A stretch of DNA of 64,000 bases from Raineyella sp. LH-20 (GCF_033110965.1 NZ_CP137003.1:1860001-1924000), one strand, 5' to 3'; shown: positions 38,362 to 49,251, counted from the first letter of the stretch. Numbers and translations are program-made. Notes: generated by a model not told the origin, from the sequence alone.

Positions 38362-39213
38362 ATGGACAGCACGCAGGCGGACGCGACGGCGATCGGCGGG
38401 GGGCTCCACCATCCGGTGACCCTGTCCACCTCGTCGCTGTTCCCCGAGTCGACCGCGAGTGCGTTCGAGGTGGCGGCCCGGCTCGGTTTCGACGGCGTCG
38501 AGGTGATGGTCGGCATCGACCAGGTCGCCGCGGATGTCGATGCGCTGGAGAAACTGCGGGACTACCACGGGGTGCCGGTCACCTCGATCCATGCCCCGAC
38601 CCTCGTCGTCACCCAGTTGGTCTGGCGCGGCACCGGGCACTGGGACAAGCTGCGCCGTTGCGCCGAGATGGCATTGGCGCTGGACTGCGACGTCGTCGTG
38701 GTGCATCCGCCGTTCCGCTGGCAGGGCGACTACGCCACCGGGTTCGTGGCCGGCATCGCCGAGATCCGCCGGGAAACCGGCGTACGGTTCTGCGTCGAGA
38801 ACATGTACCCGTGGCGTACGCCGGCCGGCGAGTACGCCGCGTACCGGCCGACCTGGGACCCGACCGACGAACCCTTCGAACACCTCACCCTCGACCTGTC
38901 CCACGCCGCGACCGCGCAGGTGCGCTCGCTCGACCTGGTCCGGGCCTGGGGCGACCGGCTGCAGCACGTCCACCTGACCGACGGCCAGGGGTCGTTCCGC
39001 GACGAGCACCTCGCTCCGGGGGCGGGCAACCAGGACGCCGACCAGGTCCTGCACCATATCCTCGGCCACGGCTACACCGGAGACCTGTGCCTGGAACTCA
39101 ACACCCGCGCCGCGGACAGCCGGGCGGACCGGGAGCGCATCCTCGCCGACGCACTCGCCTGGACCCGTGACCGGGTCGCCGAGTCGGGTCGGCTGGCCCC
39201 GCAGCCGTCGTGA
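38362..39213 (+). CDS. TIM-barrel sugar phosphate isomerase/epimerase-like protein
   Basis: 283 aa from ATG 38362 (GGAGAAC upstream). Xylose-isomerase-like barrel: LGFDGVEVMVG, SIHAPTLVV, DVVVVHPPFRW, VRFCVENMYPW, LTLDLSHAA, QHVHLTDGQG and LCLELNTR, with His/Glu/Asp metal-ligand candidates. It corresponds to Rv0498 in position. Substrate unknown. Its stop overlaps the GTG of the CPBP gene. Confidence 0.82.
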   Translation: MDSTQADATAIGGGLHHPVTLSTSSLFPESTASAFEVAARLGFDGVEVMVGIDQVAADVDALEKLRDYHGVPVTSIHAPTLVVTQLVWRGTGHWDKLRRCAEMALALDCDVVVVHPPFRWQGDYATGFVAGIAEIRRETGVRFCVENMYPWRTPAGEYAAYRPTWDPTDEPFEHLTLDLSHAATAQVRSLDLVRAWGDRLQHVHLTDGQGSFRDEHLAPGAGNQDADQVLHHILGHGYTGDLCLELNTRAADSRADRERILADALAWTRDRVAESGRLAPQPS

Positions 39214-40037
39214 CCGGGCGACCGCCGCAGGCTCCGGTGCGGGACGCGGCGCCGGGGGACGGCCCGACGGAGTCGACGCCCATGGCGTGGCGCGCGGCGT
39301 ACGGGGCGGAGGTGGCGCTGCTGCTGCTCGTCTCGCTGGGCCGGTCGGCGGTGTACGCGGTGCTGACGATCCTCGACATGTCCACCCGGCCGGGCGGGGT
39401 GGCCGCCCAGACCGCTCAGATCAATCCGATCGTGGTGGCCGACCGGCCCTGGCTCGACGCGATCTATCAGGTCGTCGACACCCTGCTGCCGGTGGTGCCG
39501 GCGCTGCTCGCGGTGTACCTGCTCGGTCTCTCCCACCGCCGTCCGTGGGCGGCGATCGGGATGGACCTTCGTCGACGCGGCTGGGGACGCGACCTGGCGG
39601 CCGGGCTGGGGCTGGCGGCGCTGATCGGTGTCCCCGGGCTCGGGCTGTTCCTGGTCGCCCGGGCCACCGGACTGGCCGCCGACGTCCAGGCCACCGGGCT
39701 CGGCACCAGCGCCTGGGCGGTGCTGGTGCTGGTGGCCCGGGCGCTGATGAACGGTGTCGTCGAAGAGGTCATCGTCGTCGGCTACCTCTTCGACCGGCTG
39801 CCACGGCTGGGCTGGCCGCCGTGGCTGGTCCTGGTGGCCTCGGCCGTGCTGCGTGGCAGCTATCACCTCTACCAGGGGTGGGGCGGTTTCGTCGGCAACA
39901 TCGTGATGGGGCTGGTATTCGGCCAGTGGTACCGGCGATCCGGCCGGGTGCTGCCGCTGGTGGTGGCGCACACCGCGATCGACGTGGTGGCCTTCGTCGG
40001 CTATGCCGTGCTGGCCCCGCGGGTCGGCTGGCTCTGA
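39210..40037 (+). CDS. CPBP-family intramembrane metalloprotease
   Basis: 275 aa, about seven membrane helices. Abi/CPBP motifs: EEVIVVGYLFDRL (Glu-Glu), YHLYQGWGGFVGN and VAHTAIDVVAF with His. The family includes Rce1-type proteases and bacteriocin-immunity proteins; the substrate here is unknown. Starts by GTGA overlap with the preceding gene. Confidence 0.82.
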   Translation: MTGRPPQAPVRDAAPGDGPTESTPMAWRAAYGAEVALLLLVSLGRSAVYAVLTILDMSTRPGGVAAQTAQINPIVVADRPWLDAIYQVVDTLLPVVPALLAVYLLGLSHRRPWAAIGMDLRRRGWGRDLAAGLGLAALIGVPGLGLFLVARATGLAADVQATGLGTSAWAVLVLVARALMNGVVEEVIVVGYLFDRLPRLGWPPWLVLVASAVLRGSYHLYQGWGGFVGNIVMGLVFGQWYRRSGRVLPLVVAHTAIDVVAFVGYAVLAPRVGWL

Positions 40038-40093
40038 GGTCGTACGGTCCACCCTGAGGTCGTACGGTCCACTCTGAGGTCGTACGATCCCGC
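40034..40093. repeat. 20-bp tandem repeat at a stop codon
   Basis: CTGAGGTCGTACGGTCCACC and two variants, each 20 bp, start in the stop codon of the CPBP gene. Each contains CGTACG. Confidence 0.95.
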
Positions 40094-40108
40094 TGGGGTG
40101 GGCGCGGA

Positions 40109-42871
40109 TCACCCGGTGGAATCGGAGAGTTCGCCGCGGTGTGCGGCGAGCTCGGTACGGGAGCGTACGCCGAGCTTGCTGTAGATCCGGGTCAGGTGGA
40201 ACTGCACCGTCTTCACCGAGATGAACAGCTCCCGGGCGACGTCGGCGTTGCTCAGGCCACGGGCCACCAGCCGGGCCACCGCCTGTTCCTGGGCGGTCAG
40301 CGACTCGACGTCGAGCCCGGCCGACCGGGTCCCGCCGGCGCCGCCGGCCTGCAGTTCCCGGTGACAGCGTTCCACGTAGACCGTCGCACCGACGGCGGAG
40401 AAGCCGTCCAGGGCCCGGCGCAGCACCACGCCCGCCTCCCGGCGCTTGCCGGCCCGACGTAGTGCCTGGCCGTAGAGGAAGTTGATCCGGGTCCGCAGGT
40501 AGAAGTAGGGCGACGCCTCGACCAGCGCCAGCGCCTCCTCGAACGACCGTCGGGCCTCCTCGATGTCGCCGCGCAGGGAGGTCAGTCGACCGCGGCCCAT
40601 CGCCAGCCGGGCCATCGCGCTGTGCCGGCCGGCCTGCCGGGCCCGCTCCTCGTGCGGGCGCAGGAACCTGTCGGCCTCGTCGAGGCGTCCGGTGAGCGAC
40701 AGGGCGCTGGCCCACATGTCGTGCCACGGCCAGAAGCCGGGCTCGTCGACGCTCGCCGGCCGATCGGCCGTGGCGATCGGTTCCATCGCATGCAGACTGC
40801 CGTCCGCGTCGGAGCGGGCCTGCGCCACCCGGGTGCGGGCCATCGCGGTGGGCAGCCGGGTGATCATGTACTCCGAGCTCACCGCCAGCGCCTGCGAGAC
40901 GTGCCAGTCGGCCTCGGCCGACTGGCCGCGGAGGGCACAGATCTCCGCCCCTGTCCAGTGGATCAGCGGGGCGATCAGGTCCATCCCGGTGCGGTCGAGC
41001 AGATCCTGCGCCCGCTCGACGACGGCCATCGCGCTGTCCCACTCGCCGACCTCGAGGTGGGCGCGGGCCAGCCAGCCCGAGGCCCACAGGGCGACTCGGG
41101 ACGAGCCCTGCCAGAAGCCCTGGGGGATGGCGGCCTGGAAGTCCTGGATCGCCTGCTGGGGCCGGTCCCAGGCCAGTTCCAGCCAGCCGTGGCCCATCAG
41201 GGCGCGCTGCCGCTGGGCCCCGGTGGCCAGTGCCTCGAGGGTGCGGCGGTAGGCGGCCTCCGCGTCGGCCACCCGGCCGGCCATCCCCAGCCCGAGGCCG
41301 AGCAGGGTGTGCGCCTCGACCGCCGCGGGCAGGCCCGGTCGGCCCAGCCGGTCGGCCGCCGCCAGACAGCGTTCCCCCCAGGTGACCAGCGCCTCGCCGT
41401 CGACCTCGCCCAGCGCGTGCAGCGACAGTCGGTGCGCGCCGACCGCTTCCGCCTCGGGGTCGTCGCCGGCCTCGTCCATCGCCCGGTGCAGCAGTTGCTC
41501 GGCCGCGCCGCGGCGGGCCTTGAGAGTAGCCAGATAGCCCAGCGCGACGTCCCGTCGGGCGTTGCCGGGGAAGGCTTCCACCTCGGCGGCCAGCGCCTCG
41601 GCGGCGTGCAGGTCGCCCGAGCCGGTCATCGCGTCAAGAGCCAGCACGAGATAGCGCCGGCTGAGGTCGCGGTCCGGGTGGCCGCGGGAGGCGAGCACCC
41701 AGCTGTCGGCGGCCCGCCGCCAGCGCCCGTCGGCGGCGTACGTCTCGGCCAGCGCCGCGGTCCGCTCGGCGAGCGGGGCATCCGGCCCCTGACCGGCGGC
41801 GAACAGGTGTTGGGCCCGGTCGAACTCGTCCCCGGCCCGGTCCGCGGCCGCCAGGTGCAGGCGCCGCCGGGTGACCAGGTCGAGCGCCTCGTACGCGGCG
41901 GCGGCCAGCATCGGATTGGTGAAGGTGAGGGTCAGCCGGTCCTGGTGGCTGCGCACCTGCAGCAGACCACGTGCCCGTGCCTCGTCGATCGCCGGCAGCA
42001 TGTCGGCCAGACCGGCCAGCGCGGCGACCTCGATCGCCGGGGTGCCGGGTCCGCTGACCGCCAGCGCGGTGACCAGGTCGCGGACGTCCGGGGTGGCCTC
42101 GCCCAGCACGGCGGCGAGCTCCTGGCGGACGCTGCGCGGCGCGGGCAGTGCATCGTACGACGCTTCCCGGTCCAGGCCGGGGAACTCGTCGAGCAGCTCG
42201 ACGACCAGCCCGGGCAGACCGCCGGTGAAGGCGGCCAGCCGGCGTGCCGCGTCGGGGCTGAGCAACTGGCCGCGGGAGCGGGCCAGGTCGCGCACCGCGT
42301 CCGCACCGAGGCCGCCGACGACCACGGTGTCGGCCCGGTGGGCCCGTAGTACCGTGGCGAGCTCCGGGTCGGCGGTCTCCTCGGCGGTGACCTCCAGGAC
42401 CACCGCGACCGGCGCGTCGGTGAGCCGTTCCACGGCCGAGGAGATCGCTCGCAGGGAGGCCGGGTCGGCGTGCTGGGCGTCCTCGACCACGACGAGGAGG
42501 CCACCCGCCGAGCAGTCCCGGAGTCGGTCCAGGATCGCCGCGGTCGCCGCCTGCGGATCCGCCCCGATCGCCGGTGCCGGCTCGGCGGAGCGTACGCCGG
42601 CCGGGCCGTCCGCCGCGGCGCACAGCCGACGGGCGAACTCGCCGGGCAGTCGACGCTCCCAGACCAGTCCCCGCAGTCGCAGTTCCCGGGCGCCCGGGAC
42701 CGCCCGCCGTGCTCGGCGGACGGCCTCGGCGACCAGTGCGGTGGTGCCCACGTGGGCAGTCCCCGCCACCACGATCACCGCTGGTGCCCCGGCGAGGGCC
42801 CCGGCGAACGACGCGATCAGTGTCCGGAGCTCCCGCTCCCGCCCGATCAGTGGCGACTCTGCCGGCTGCAT
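40109..42871 (-). CDS. LAL-type LuxR transcriptional regulator, probable ben activator
   Basis: 920 aa from ATG 42871. N-terminal AAA/NB-ARC-like domain whose Walker A reads GTAHVGTT, with Thr where Lys is expected; Walker B VVVEDAQHADP; a long TPR-like helical middle (about 370-820); and a C-terminal LuxR HTH (about 850-905, LTAQEQAVARLVARGLSNADVARELFISVKTVQFHLTRIY). It follows benCD by 50 bp. Corynebacterium glutamicum BenR is also a LuxR-type regulator beside benABCD, which supports the assignment. The defective P-loop makes ATP binding uncertain. Confidence 0.8.
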   Translation of the reverse strand: MQPAESPLIGRERELRTLIASFAGALAGAPAVIVVAGTAHVGTTALVAEAVRRARRAVPGARELRLRGLVWERRLPGEFARRLCAAADGPAGVRSAEPAPAIGADPQAATAAILDRLRDCSAGGLLVVVEDAQHADPASLRAISSAVERLTDAPVAVVLEVTAEETADPELATVLRAHRADTVVVGGLGADAVRDLARSRGQLLSPDAARRLAAFTGGLPGLVVELLDEFPGLDREASYDALPAPRSVRQELAAVLGEATPDVRDLVTALAVSGPGTPAIEVAALAGLADMLPAIDEARARGLLQVRSHQDRLTLTFTNPMLAAAAYEALDLVTRRRLHLAAADRAGDEFDRAQHLFAAGQGPDAPLAERTAALAETYAADGRWRRAADSWVLASRGHPDRDLSRRYLVLALDAMTGSGDLHAAEALAAEVEAFPGNARRDVALGYLATLKARRGAAEQLLHRAMDEAGDDPEAEAVGAHRLSLHALGEVDGEALVTWGERCLAAADRLGRPGLPAAVEAHTLLGLGLGMAGRVADAEAAYRRTLEALATGAQRQRALMGHGWLELAWDRPQQAIQDFQAAIPQGFWQGSSRVALWASGWLARAHLEVGEWDSAMAVVERAQDLLDRTGMDLIAPLIHWTGAEICALRGQSAEADWHVSQALAVSSEYMITRLPTAMARTRVAQARSDADGSLHAMEPIATADRPASVDEPGFWPWHDMWASALSLTGRLDEADRFLRPHEERARQAGRHSAMARLAMGRGRLTSLRGDIEEARRSFEEALALVEASPYFYLRTRINFLYGQALRRAGKRREAGVVLRRALDGFSAVGATVYVERCHRELQAGGAGGTRSAGLDVESLTAQEQAVARLVARGLSNADVARELFISVKTVQFHLTRIYSKLGVRSRTELAAHRGELSDSTG

Positions 42872-42921
42872 TCCTGCATCATAAGTGGGCCACCCCGGCG
42901 CGGACACCCTTCGCTCGGGGC

Positions 42922-45888
42922 TCACCCGCCGAAGTCTCCGCCCGCCACCGGCAGGATCGAGCCGGTGATGTAGGAGGCTTCGTCGGAGGCAAGGAAGCAG
43001 ATCGCCGCCGCCTGTTCCTCCAGGGTGCCGTAGCGTTTCAGCAGCGAGGACTCCACCGTCTGGTCGACGGTGACCTGGTGCCAGGCCTCCTCCTGCGGGT
43101 TCTGCGGCTCCCCGCCCCGCAGGACGCGGCGCGGCGGGGCGTCGGTGCCGCCCGGTGCGGTGGCGACCACCCGGACCCCGTGCGGTGCGGCCTCGAACGC
43201 CAGCGATTTCGTCAGAGTGTTCACCCCACCCTTCGCCGCGGCGTACGGCAGCCGGTTGAGCCCCATCGTCGCGGTCGAGGAGACGTTGACGATCGTGCCG
43301 TGACCCTGCGCGTACAGCTGCGGCAGCACCGCCCGGCAGGACCACAGGGTGGGGAAGAGCGAACGGCGGATCTCCTTCTCGATCTCCTCCTCCCGGTACT
43401 CCTCGTACGGCTTGCGCCAGATGGTGCCGCCCACCACGTGGATGGCGACGTCGACCCGGCCGTACGTGGCGACCGCGGCGTCGACCACCGCCTGCGCCCC
43501 GGCGTACGTCTCGAGGTCGGCGGTCACCGCGACCGCGGTGCCGCCCTTGCGGGTGATCCCCCGGGTCACCTCGTCGAGGATGACGGCGCGGTCGGCGAGC
43601 ACCAGCCGGCCGCCCTCGGCGGCGATCCGGCGGGCCACCCGCTCACCGATGCCCTGGGCGGCGCCGGTGACCAGGACGACCTTGCCGGCGAACCGACCGG
43701 GGCTGAGGAAACCCGGCTCGTCCAGCAGGCCACCGCGGATCATCGCCCGGCGGGTGGTCTCCTTGCCGTGTTCGCCGTGCTCGATGATCAGCCGGCGGGC
43801 CAGCTCACGGTCGCCCTGCTCGAAGGCATCGATGATCCGGTCGTGATCGCCGATCACGTCCGGGTGGCACCACTCGCCGTGCGGCAGCATCTCGTGCATG
43901 TGCCCGGCGACGCCGAGCCGCTGGTAGGCCGCGAGCAGGTGCTCGTTGCCGGTGAAGGTGAACGGGTACTCGTGGAACAACGCGTTGGCGTCGGTGAACG
44001 CATCCGCGTCGACGAACCGGTCGCCGTCGACGAATGGACGGCAGGCGTCGGCCAGCATCCGGAAGCCGGTGATCCGCCCGCTGCTCAGCCGGCCGATCGT
44101 CAGCTCCATCACCCCCAGCTCCAGCGCGGTGCGCGCGTCGAACAACGAGTCCGACGTCAGGATCGACGGGTGCTCCTCACCGATCACGTAGCCGTCCGGC
44201 GCCACGGTGTCCGCCGGCGGGGCGGGCAGCACGACGGGGGCCAGCACCGGGTCATGCCGGGCGGCGTATGCCGCCGGTCGCTGCAGGGTGCCGCCGATGG
44301 CGTACGCGTTCCCGGGACCGGCGGCCGCGGGACCAGCGGTCGTGGCGGTGGTGCTCGGCACGGTGGCCTCGGCCGCGGCGTCCCGGGAACCGGACAGGGC
44401 CAGCCCACCGATGCCGTACGCCGTCGGGTCGGCCGGGAGCGCGGCCCGGCCGGAGCCGAGCGGTGCGCTCTGCCCGGTGCCGGACAGGGCCAGCCCACCG
44501 ATGCCGTACGCCTCGGTGCCTGCGACGGCCGTGACCAGGGCCACGGTGCCCGCAGGCAGTGTCATCGTGATCGGGGCCACTGTGATCGGGGCCAGCGTAA
44601 TCGGGGCCATTGTGCTCGGGTCCAGCGTGGTCGGGTCCAGCGTGATCGGCGCCTGCGGAGTGACGGCAGCCGGTGCGACGATCGCCTCGCCGAGCCCGGC
44701 CTCACGGGCCTCGGCCTCCGCCTTCACCTGGGCCGCCGTCTCCTGGGTCGCCGTGTCCTGCACCGGGGCCACTCGGACCGGGGCCTCGGCAGCCACGGCC
44801 TCCCGGGACGCGGCCTCTGGGGTCACGGCCTCTCGGGTCACCGACTCCAGCGCCTCGACCCCGTGGGCACGGGAGGCCGAGGAACTGGCCAGTGAGAACT
44901 TCTCGTAGAAGAAGCCCTCGGGCTCCAGGCCGGTCGCCTGGAAGTGCGTCCGGACGGCCTCCACCATCGGCGGCGGGCCGCAGAGGTAGACCGACACGTT
45001 GCCGTCGTGGAGGTGCTGTGGGTCCATGTGGGCGGTGACGTAGCCCTTCTTTCGGGCTTTCGCCGCCGGGTCGGTGACGGTGTAGTCCCAGGTGAAGTGC
45101 GGCAACTGCTCCTGCAGAGCGGCGAGGGTGCCGAGCTCGACCGCTTCGCTGTCGGTGTTGACCCCGTAGATGAGGTGCATCGGACGGGTGCTGCCCGCCT
45201 TCGCCGCGGTCCGCAGCATGGCGAGGATCGGCGCCAGACCGGTGCCACCGGCCAGCAACAGCAGTGGGGTGGTGCCCTCTCGCAGGAAGAACGAGCCGTT
45301 GGGCCCGTGCAGGGTGAGCCGGTCGCCGACGGCGGCGCGCTCGGCCAGCCAGGTGGACATCGCCCCACCGGGGGTGATCTTCACCAGGAAGGTCAGTCGG
45401 TCCTCGTCCGGCGAGGTGCTGAACGAGTACGAGCGACGCTCGTCGGTGCCCGGCACCTCGATGTTGACGTACTGTCCGGGCAGGTACGACAGCGACGCCC
45501 GGTCGTCGACCTCGATGGTGAAGCCGATGACGTTGTCGCTGTGGCGACAGATCTCCACCACGGTGGCGGCGAAGGTGCCGGCGACGGTTTTCGCCACCTC
45601 GGAGGTGGCGGCGATCCGCACCACCAGATCCGTCCGCGGCGTCATCTGGCACGGCAGGCAATAGCCCTCGGCGGCCTCGGCCGCACTCAGCGCGTCCTCG
45701 ATGTAGCAGCCGGGATCGTACGAGCCCGATTCACAGAACGCCTTGCAGGTGCCGCAGGCGCCGTCCAGGCAGTCCACCGGGATGTTGATCCGCGCCCGGT
45801 AGGACGCCTCGGCGACCGTCTGGCCCGGCTGGGCCGTGACGAACCGGGTGACACCGTCCTCGAAGGTCAATGCGACCTGATGCGACAT
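42922..45888 (-). CDS. BenC-FCD-BenD fusion: dioxygenase reductase and cis-diol dehydrogenase
   Basis: 988 aa in one open frame. (1) 1-335: BenC-type reductase with 2Fe-2S ligands C40, C45, C48 and C80, RRSYSFS for FAD, GGTGLAP for NAD, and CGPPPMVEA. (2) 336-565: Ala/Pro/Thr linker with internal repeats. (3) 570-720: an FCD domain, normally the C-terminal ligand domain of GntR regulators, with NALFH (His639), His682 and His704; no winged helix. (4) 730-988: SDR BenD with TGAAQGIG, catalytic Ser, Tyr882 and Lys886. Electron supply for ring dihydroxylation and re-aromatization to catechol are thus in one chain. benA and benB precede it. Confidence 0.88.
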   Translation of the reverse strand: MSHQVALTFEDGVTRFVTAQPGQTVAEASYRARINIPVDCLDGACGTCKAFCESGSYDPGCYIEDALSAAEAAEGYCLPCQMTPRTDLVVRIAATSEVAKTVAGTFAATVVEICRHSDNVIGFTIEVDDRASLSYLPGQYVNIEVPGTDERRSYSFSTSPDEDRLTFLVKITPGGAMSTWLAERAAVGDRLTLHGPNGSFFLREGTTPLLLLAGGTGLAPILAMLRTAAKAGSTRPMHLIYGVNTDSEAVELGTLAALQEQLPHFTWDYTVTDPAAKARKKGYVTAHMDPQHLHDGNVSVYLCGPPPMVEAVRTHFQATGLEPEGFFYEKFSLASSSASRAHGVEALESVTREAVTPEAASREAVAAEAPVRVAPVQDTATQETAAQVKAEAEAREAGLGEAIVAPAAVTPQAPITLDPTTLDPSTMAPITLAPITVAPITMTLPAGTVALVTAVAGTEAYGIGGLALSGTGQSAPLGSGRAALPADPTAYGIGGLALSGSRDAAAEATVPSTTATTAGPAAAGPGNAYAIGGTLQRPAAYAARHDPVLAPVVLPAPPADTVAPDGYVIGEEHPSILTSDSLFDARTALELGVMELTIGRLSSGRITGFRMLADACRPFVDGDRFVDADAFTDANALFHEYPFTFTGNEHLLAAYQRLGVAGHMHEMLPHGEWCHPDVIGDHDRIIDAFEQGDRELARRLIIEHGEHGKETTRRAMIRGGLLDEPGFLSPGRFAGKVVLVTGAAQGIGERVARRIAAEGGRLVLADRAVILDEVTRGITRKGGTAVAVTADLETYAGAQAVVDAAVATYGRVDVAIHVVGGTIWRKPYEEYREEEIEKEIRRSLFPTLWSCRAVLPQLYAQGHGTIVNVSSTATMGLNRLPYAAAKGGVNTLTKSLAFEAAPHGVRVVATAPGGTDAPPRRVLRGGEPQNPQEEAWHQVTVDQTVESSLLKRYGTLEEQAAAICFLASDEASYITGSILPVAGGDFGG
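44389..44646 (-). repeat. coding repeats in the fusion linker
   Basis: 44563-44646: 15-bp units encoding API-T and TLDP pentapeptides. 44479-44511 and 44389-44421: two copies encoding AYGIGGLALSG, 90 bp apart, with a shorter AYAIGG copy further on. All are in frame. Confidence 0.85.
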
Positions 45889-45898
45889 GTGCTGCCTC

Positions 45899-46432
45899 TC
45901 AGACGTGGTAGATGTCGATCACGTGGTGGATGTAGTCGTTCTTCAGCACGGCGACCTTGCGGCGGATCAGCGGGGTCTCGCCGGAGAAGTCGATGGTGTA
46001 GAACGAGGTCCCGTAGTACGGGTCGACGGTCTGGTAGCGGAAGTACATCGTGTGCCAGTTGAAGCGGACGTCCACCAGGGCGCCACGGCGGTCGAGGATC
46101 TCCACGTTGGCGATGTTGTGCGAGGTCCGCGGCTCCGGCAGCGAGGTCGCCGAGGAGCGCTCGGTGCGGATCCGGAAGACCCGGTCCTCCAGGCCCGCCT
46201 TGCTCGGGTAGTACATCAGGGAGATCTCGGTCTGCGGGTCGCGGGTGAGCTCGTCGTCGTCGGCCCAGGCGGGCATCCAGAACTCGGCGTCCTCGGCGTA
46301 GCAGTCGAGCCAGCGGCTGAAGTCGCGGTCGTCGAGGTGGCGCGCCTCGCGGTAGAGGAACTGTTCGACGGCGTGCTGGTCGACGTAGATGTCGGCGGCG
46401 GCGGGTGCGGGGGCGTTCTGTACGGTCGTCAT
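45899..46432 (-). CDS. benB: benzoate-type dioxygenase small subunit
   Basis: 177 aa. Beta subunit of an aromatic ring-hydroxylating dioxygenase, NTF2-like cone fold: LYREARHLDDRDFSRWLDCYAEDAEFWMPAW, EISLMYYPSKAGLEDRVFRIRTERSSAT and RRKVAVLKNDYIHHVIDIYHV. It is structural in the alpha3-beta3 oxygenase. 14 bp after benA and 10 bp before the fusion gene, so clearly one transcript. Confidence 0.92.
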   Translation of the reverse strand: MTTVQNAPAPAAADIYVDQHAVEQFLYREARHLDDRDFSRWLDCYAEDAEFWMPAWADDDELTRDPQTEISLMYYPSKAGLEDRVFRIRTERSSATSLPEPRTSHNIANVEILDRRGALVDVRFNWHTMYFRYQTVDPYYGTSFYTIDFSGETPLIRRKVAVLKNDYIHHVIDIYHV

Positions 46433-46446
46433 CGTCCTGTTTCCTT

Positions 46447-47832
46447 TCACGCCAGCTCGGACAGCAGGGCGGACTCGGCGGCCTTCTCGGCGGCCTGGGC
46501 CCGCTTCATCTGCGACAGCCAGTACTCGTGCTGGATGGGGTAGAGGCCCTCGTCCTCGTTCTTCACACCGGAGGAGAGCAGGTCGTCCATGCCGAGCTCC
46601 CGGGCGAAGTCGCTGGAGCCGGCGATCTGGTGGGTCTGGCCGCGGGACATGTCGTTCCACGGGGCGGCCGAGGCCTGGAAGGTCTTCTGGCAGGAGCGGA
46701 ACTCCTCCAGGTCGTCCGGGGTGGCCATGCCGGAGGCGTTGAAGAAGTCCTCGTACTGGCGGATCCGCTGCGCGCGGGCCTCGGCGGCCTCGCCCTTCGG
46801 GGCGATGCAGTAGATGGTGACCTCGGTCTTGTCCACCGCGACCGGCCGGAAGTGACGGATCTGGGTGGAGAACTGGTCCATGATGAACACGTTCGGGTAG
46901 AGGCACAGGTTGCGCGAGCCGGTGACCATGAACTCGCCCTTGGCCTGGCCGAACTGCTCGGTCAGCTCCGCCAGCTTCGGGAACAGCGGGCGCGACTGGT
47001 AGTTCGCGGCGTACGTCCACAGGCACAGGTGGCCGTTGGGGTAGGACCAGTAGCCGCCGCCCTGCTTGCCCCACTTGCCGGCGTCGACGGTCTGGGTGGT
47101 GTTCTTCGACTCCCCGGTGCTGCGCCGGCCGGTGGTGGCGGCGTAGTTCCAGTGCGTCGCGGTGACGTGGTAACCGTCGGCGCCGTTCTCGGCCTGCACC
47201 TTCCAATTGCCGTCGTACGTGTAGGTGGAGGCGCCACGCAGCACCTCGAGGCCCTCGGGGGACTGGTCGACGAGCAGGTCGATCACCTTCGTGGTGTCGC
47301 CGAGGTGATCGGCCAGGTCGGCGACGTCGGCGTTCAGCGACCCGAAGAGGAAGCCGCGGTAGCTGTCGAAGCGGGCGACGTGGGTGAGGTCGTGCGACCC
47401 GTTCGTGTCGAACTGCTCCGGGTAGCCGGCGCCGTCGGGATCCTTGACCTTCAGCAGGGTGCCGTCGTTGCGGAACGTCCAGCCGTGGAAGGGACAGGTG
47501 AGGGTGGTCCGGTTGTCGGTCTTCTTGCGGCACAGCATGGCGCCGCGGTGGGCGCAGGAGTTGATCATGCAGTGCAGTCGGCCGTCCTTGCCGCGGGTGA
47601 TCACCACCGGCTGGCGGCCGATGTAGGTGGTGAAGTAGTCACCGACGTTCGGGATCTGCGACTCGTGGGCGAGGTAGATCCAGTTGCCCTCGAAGATGTA
47701 CTTCATCTCGAGCTCGAACAGCTGCTCGTCGGTGAAGACCGAGCGGTTGAGCTGCCACTTGCCCTCGTCGGGCTTCTCGACCATCAGCGAGTCGAGATCG
47801 ATGCTGAGCGCGTCGATGCTGGGATGCGCCAT
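46447..47832 (-). CDS. benA: benzoate-type dioxygenase large subunit
   Basis: 461 aa, ATG 47832 after TGGAGGAAC. Rieske centre Cys93-x-His95 and Cys113-x2-His116; mononuclear iron site with Asp219, His222 and His227 in DGYHVTATH. The close fit to BenA/XylX and the benB-benC-benD context indicate 1,2-dihydroxylation of benzoate or a substituted benzoate to a cis-diol carboxylate. Sequence alone does not separate benzoate from toluate. No catechol-cleaving enzyme or benzoate transporter is in the window. First gene of the operon. Confidence 0.92.
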   Translation of the reverse strand: MAHPSIDALSIDLDSLMVEKPDEGKWQLNRSVFTDEQLFELEMKYIFEGNWIYLAHESQIPNVGDYFTTYIGRQPVVITRGKDGRLHCMINSCAHRGAMLCRKKTDNRTTLTCPFHGWTFRNDGTLLKVKDPDGAGYPEQFDTNGSHDLTHVARFDSYRGFLFGSLNADVADLADHLGDTTKVIDLLVDQSPEGLEVLRGASTYTYDGNWKVQAENGADGYHVTATHWNYAATTGRRSTGESKNTTQTVDAGKWGKQGGGYWSYPNGHLCLWTYAANYQSRPLFPKLAELTEQFGQAKGEFMVTGSRNLCLYPNVFIMDQFSTQIRHFRPVAVDKTEVTIYCIAPKGEAAEARAQRIRQYEDFFNASGMATPDDLEEFRSCQKTFQASAAPWNDMSRGQTHQIAGSSDFARELGMDDLLSSGVKNEDEGLYPIQHEYWLSQMKRAQAAEKAAESALLSELA

Positions 47833-49142
<1,310 letters not shown>

Positions 49143-49216
49143 CGGACCGCGACGCCCGACCCTGATCCCCTCGCCGGCGGCCGGTGGCATGTTCGGAAAA
49201 ATGGTTATAGGACATC

Positions 49217-49251
49217 CCTATGGAACCAGGGCCGCCCCCCGGTTCCATAGG
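49217..49251. promoter_or_regulatory. 11-bp inverted repeat upstream of proC
   Basis: CCTATGGAACC (49217-49227) and its exact complement GGTTCCATAGG (49241-49251) enclose a G/C-rich 13-nt spacer, in an unusually A/T-rich neighbourhood with a TATAGG -10-like box at about 49206-49211. It could be an operator, a leader hairpin or a terminator. Confidence 0.45.

Noticed and set aside
42872-43345. Longer start for the LAL regulator at 43345
   Set aside because: It would overlap BenD coding sequence, and the added residues are low complexity; ATG 42871 starts right before the conserved LIGRERELR.
42922-45888. Fusion as a frameshift or missed stop between benC and benD
   Set aside because: The frame is continuous through a linker with in-frame repeats. 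The only Met near the BenD part (residue 716) has its AAGGAG about 15 bases away, too far for a good start, and no stop interrupts. An assembly error cannot be fully excluded.
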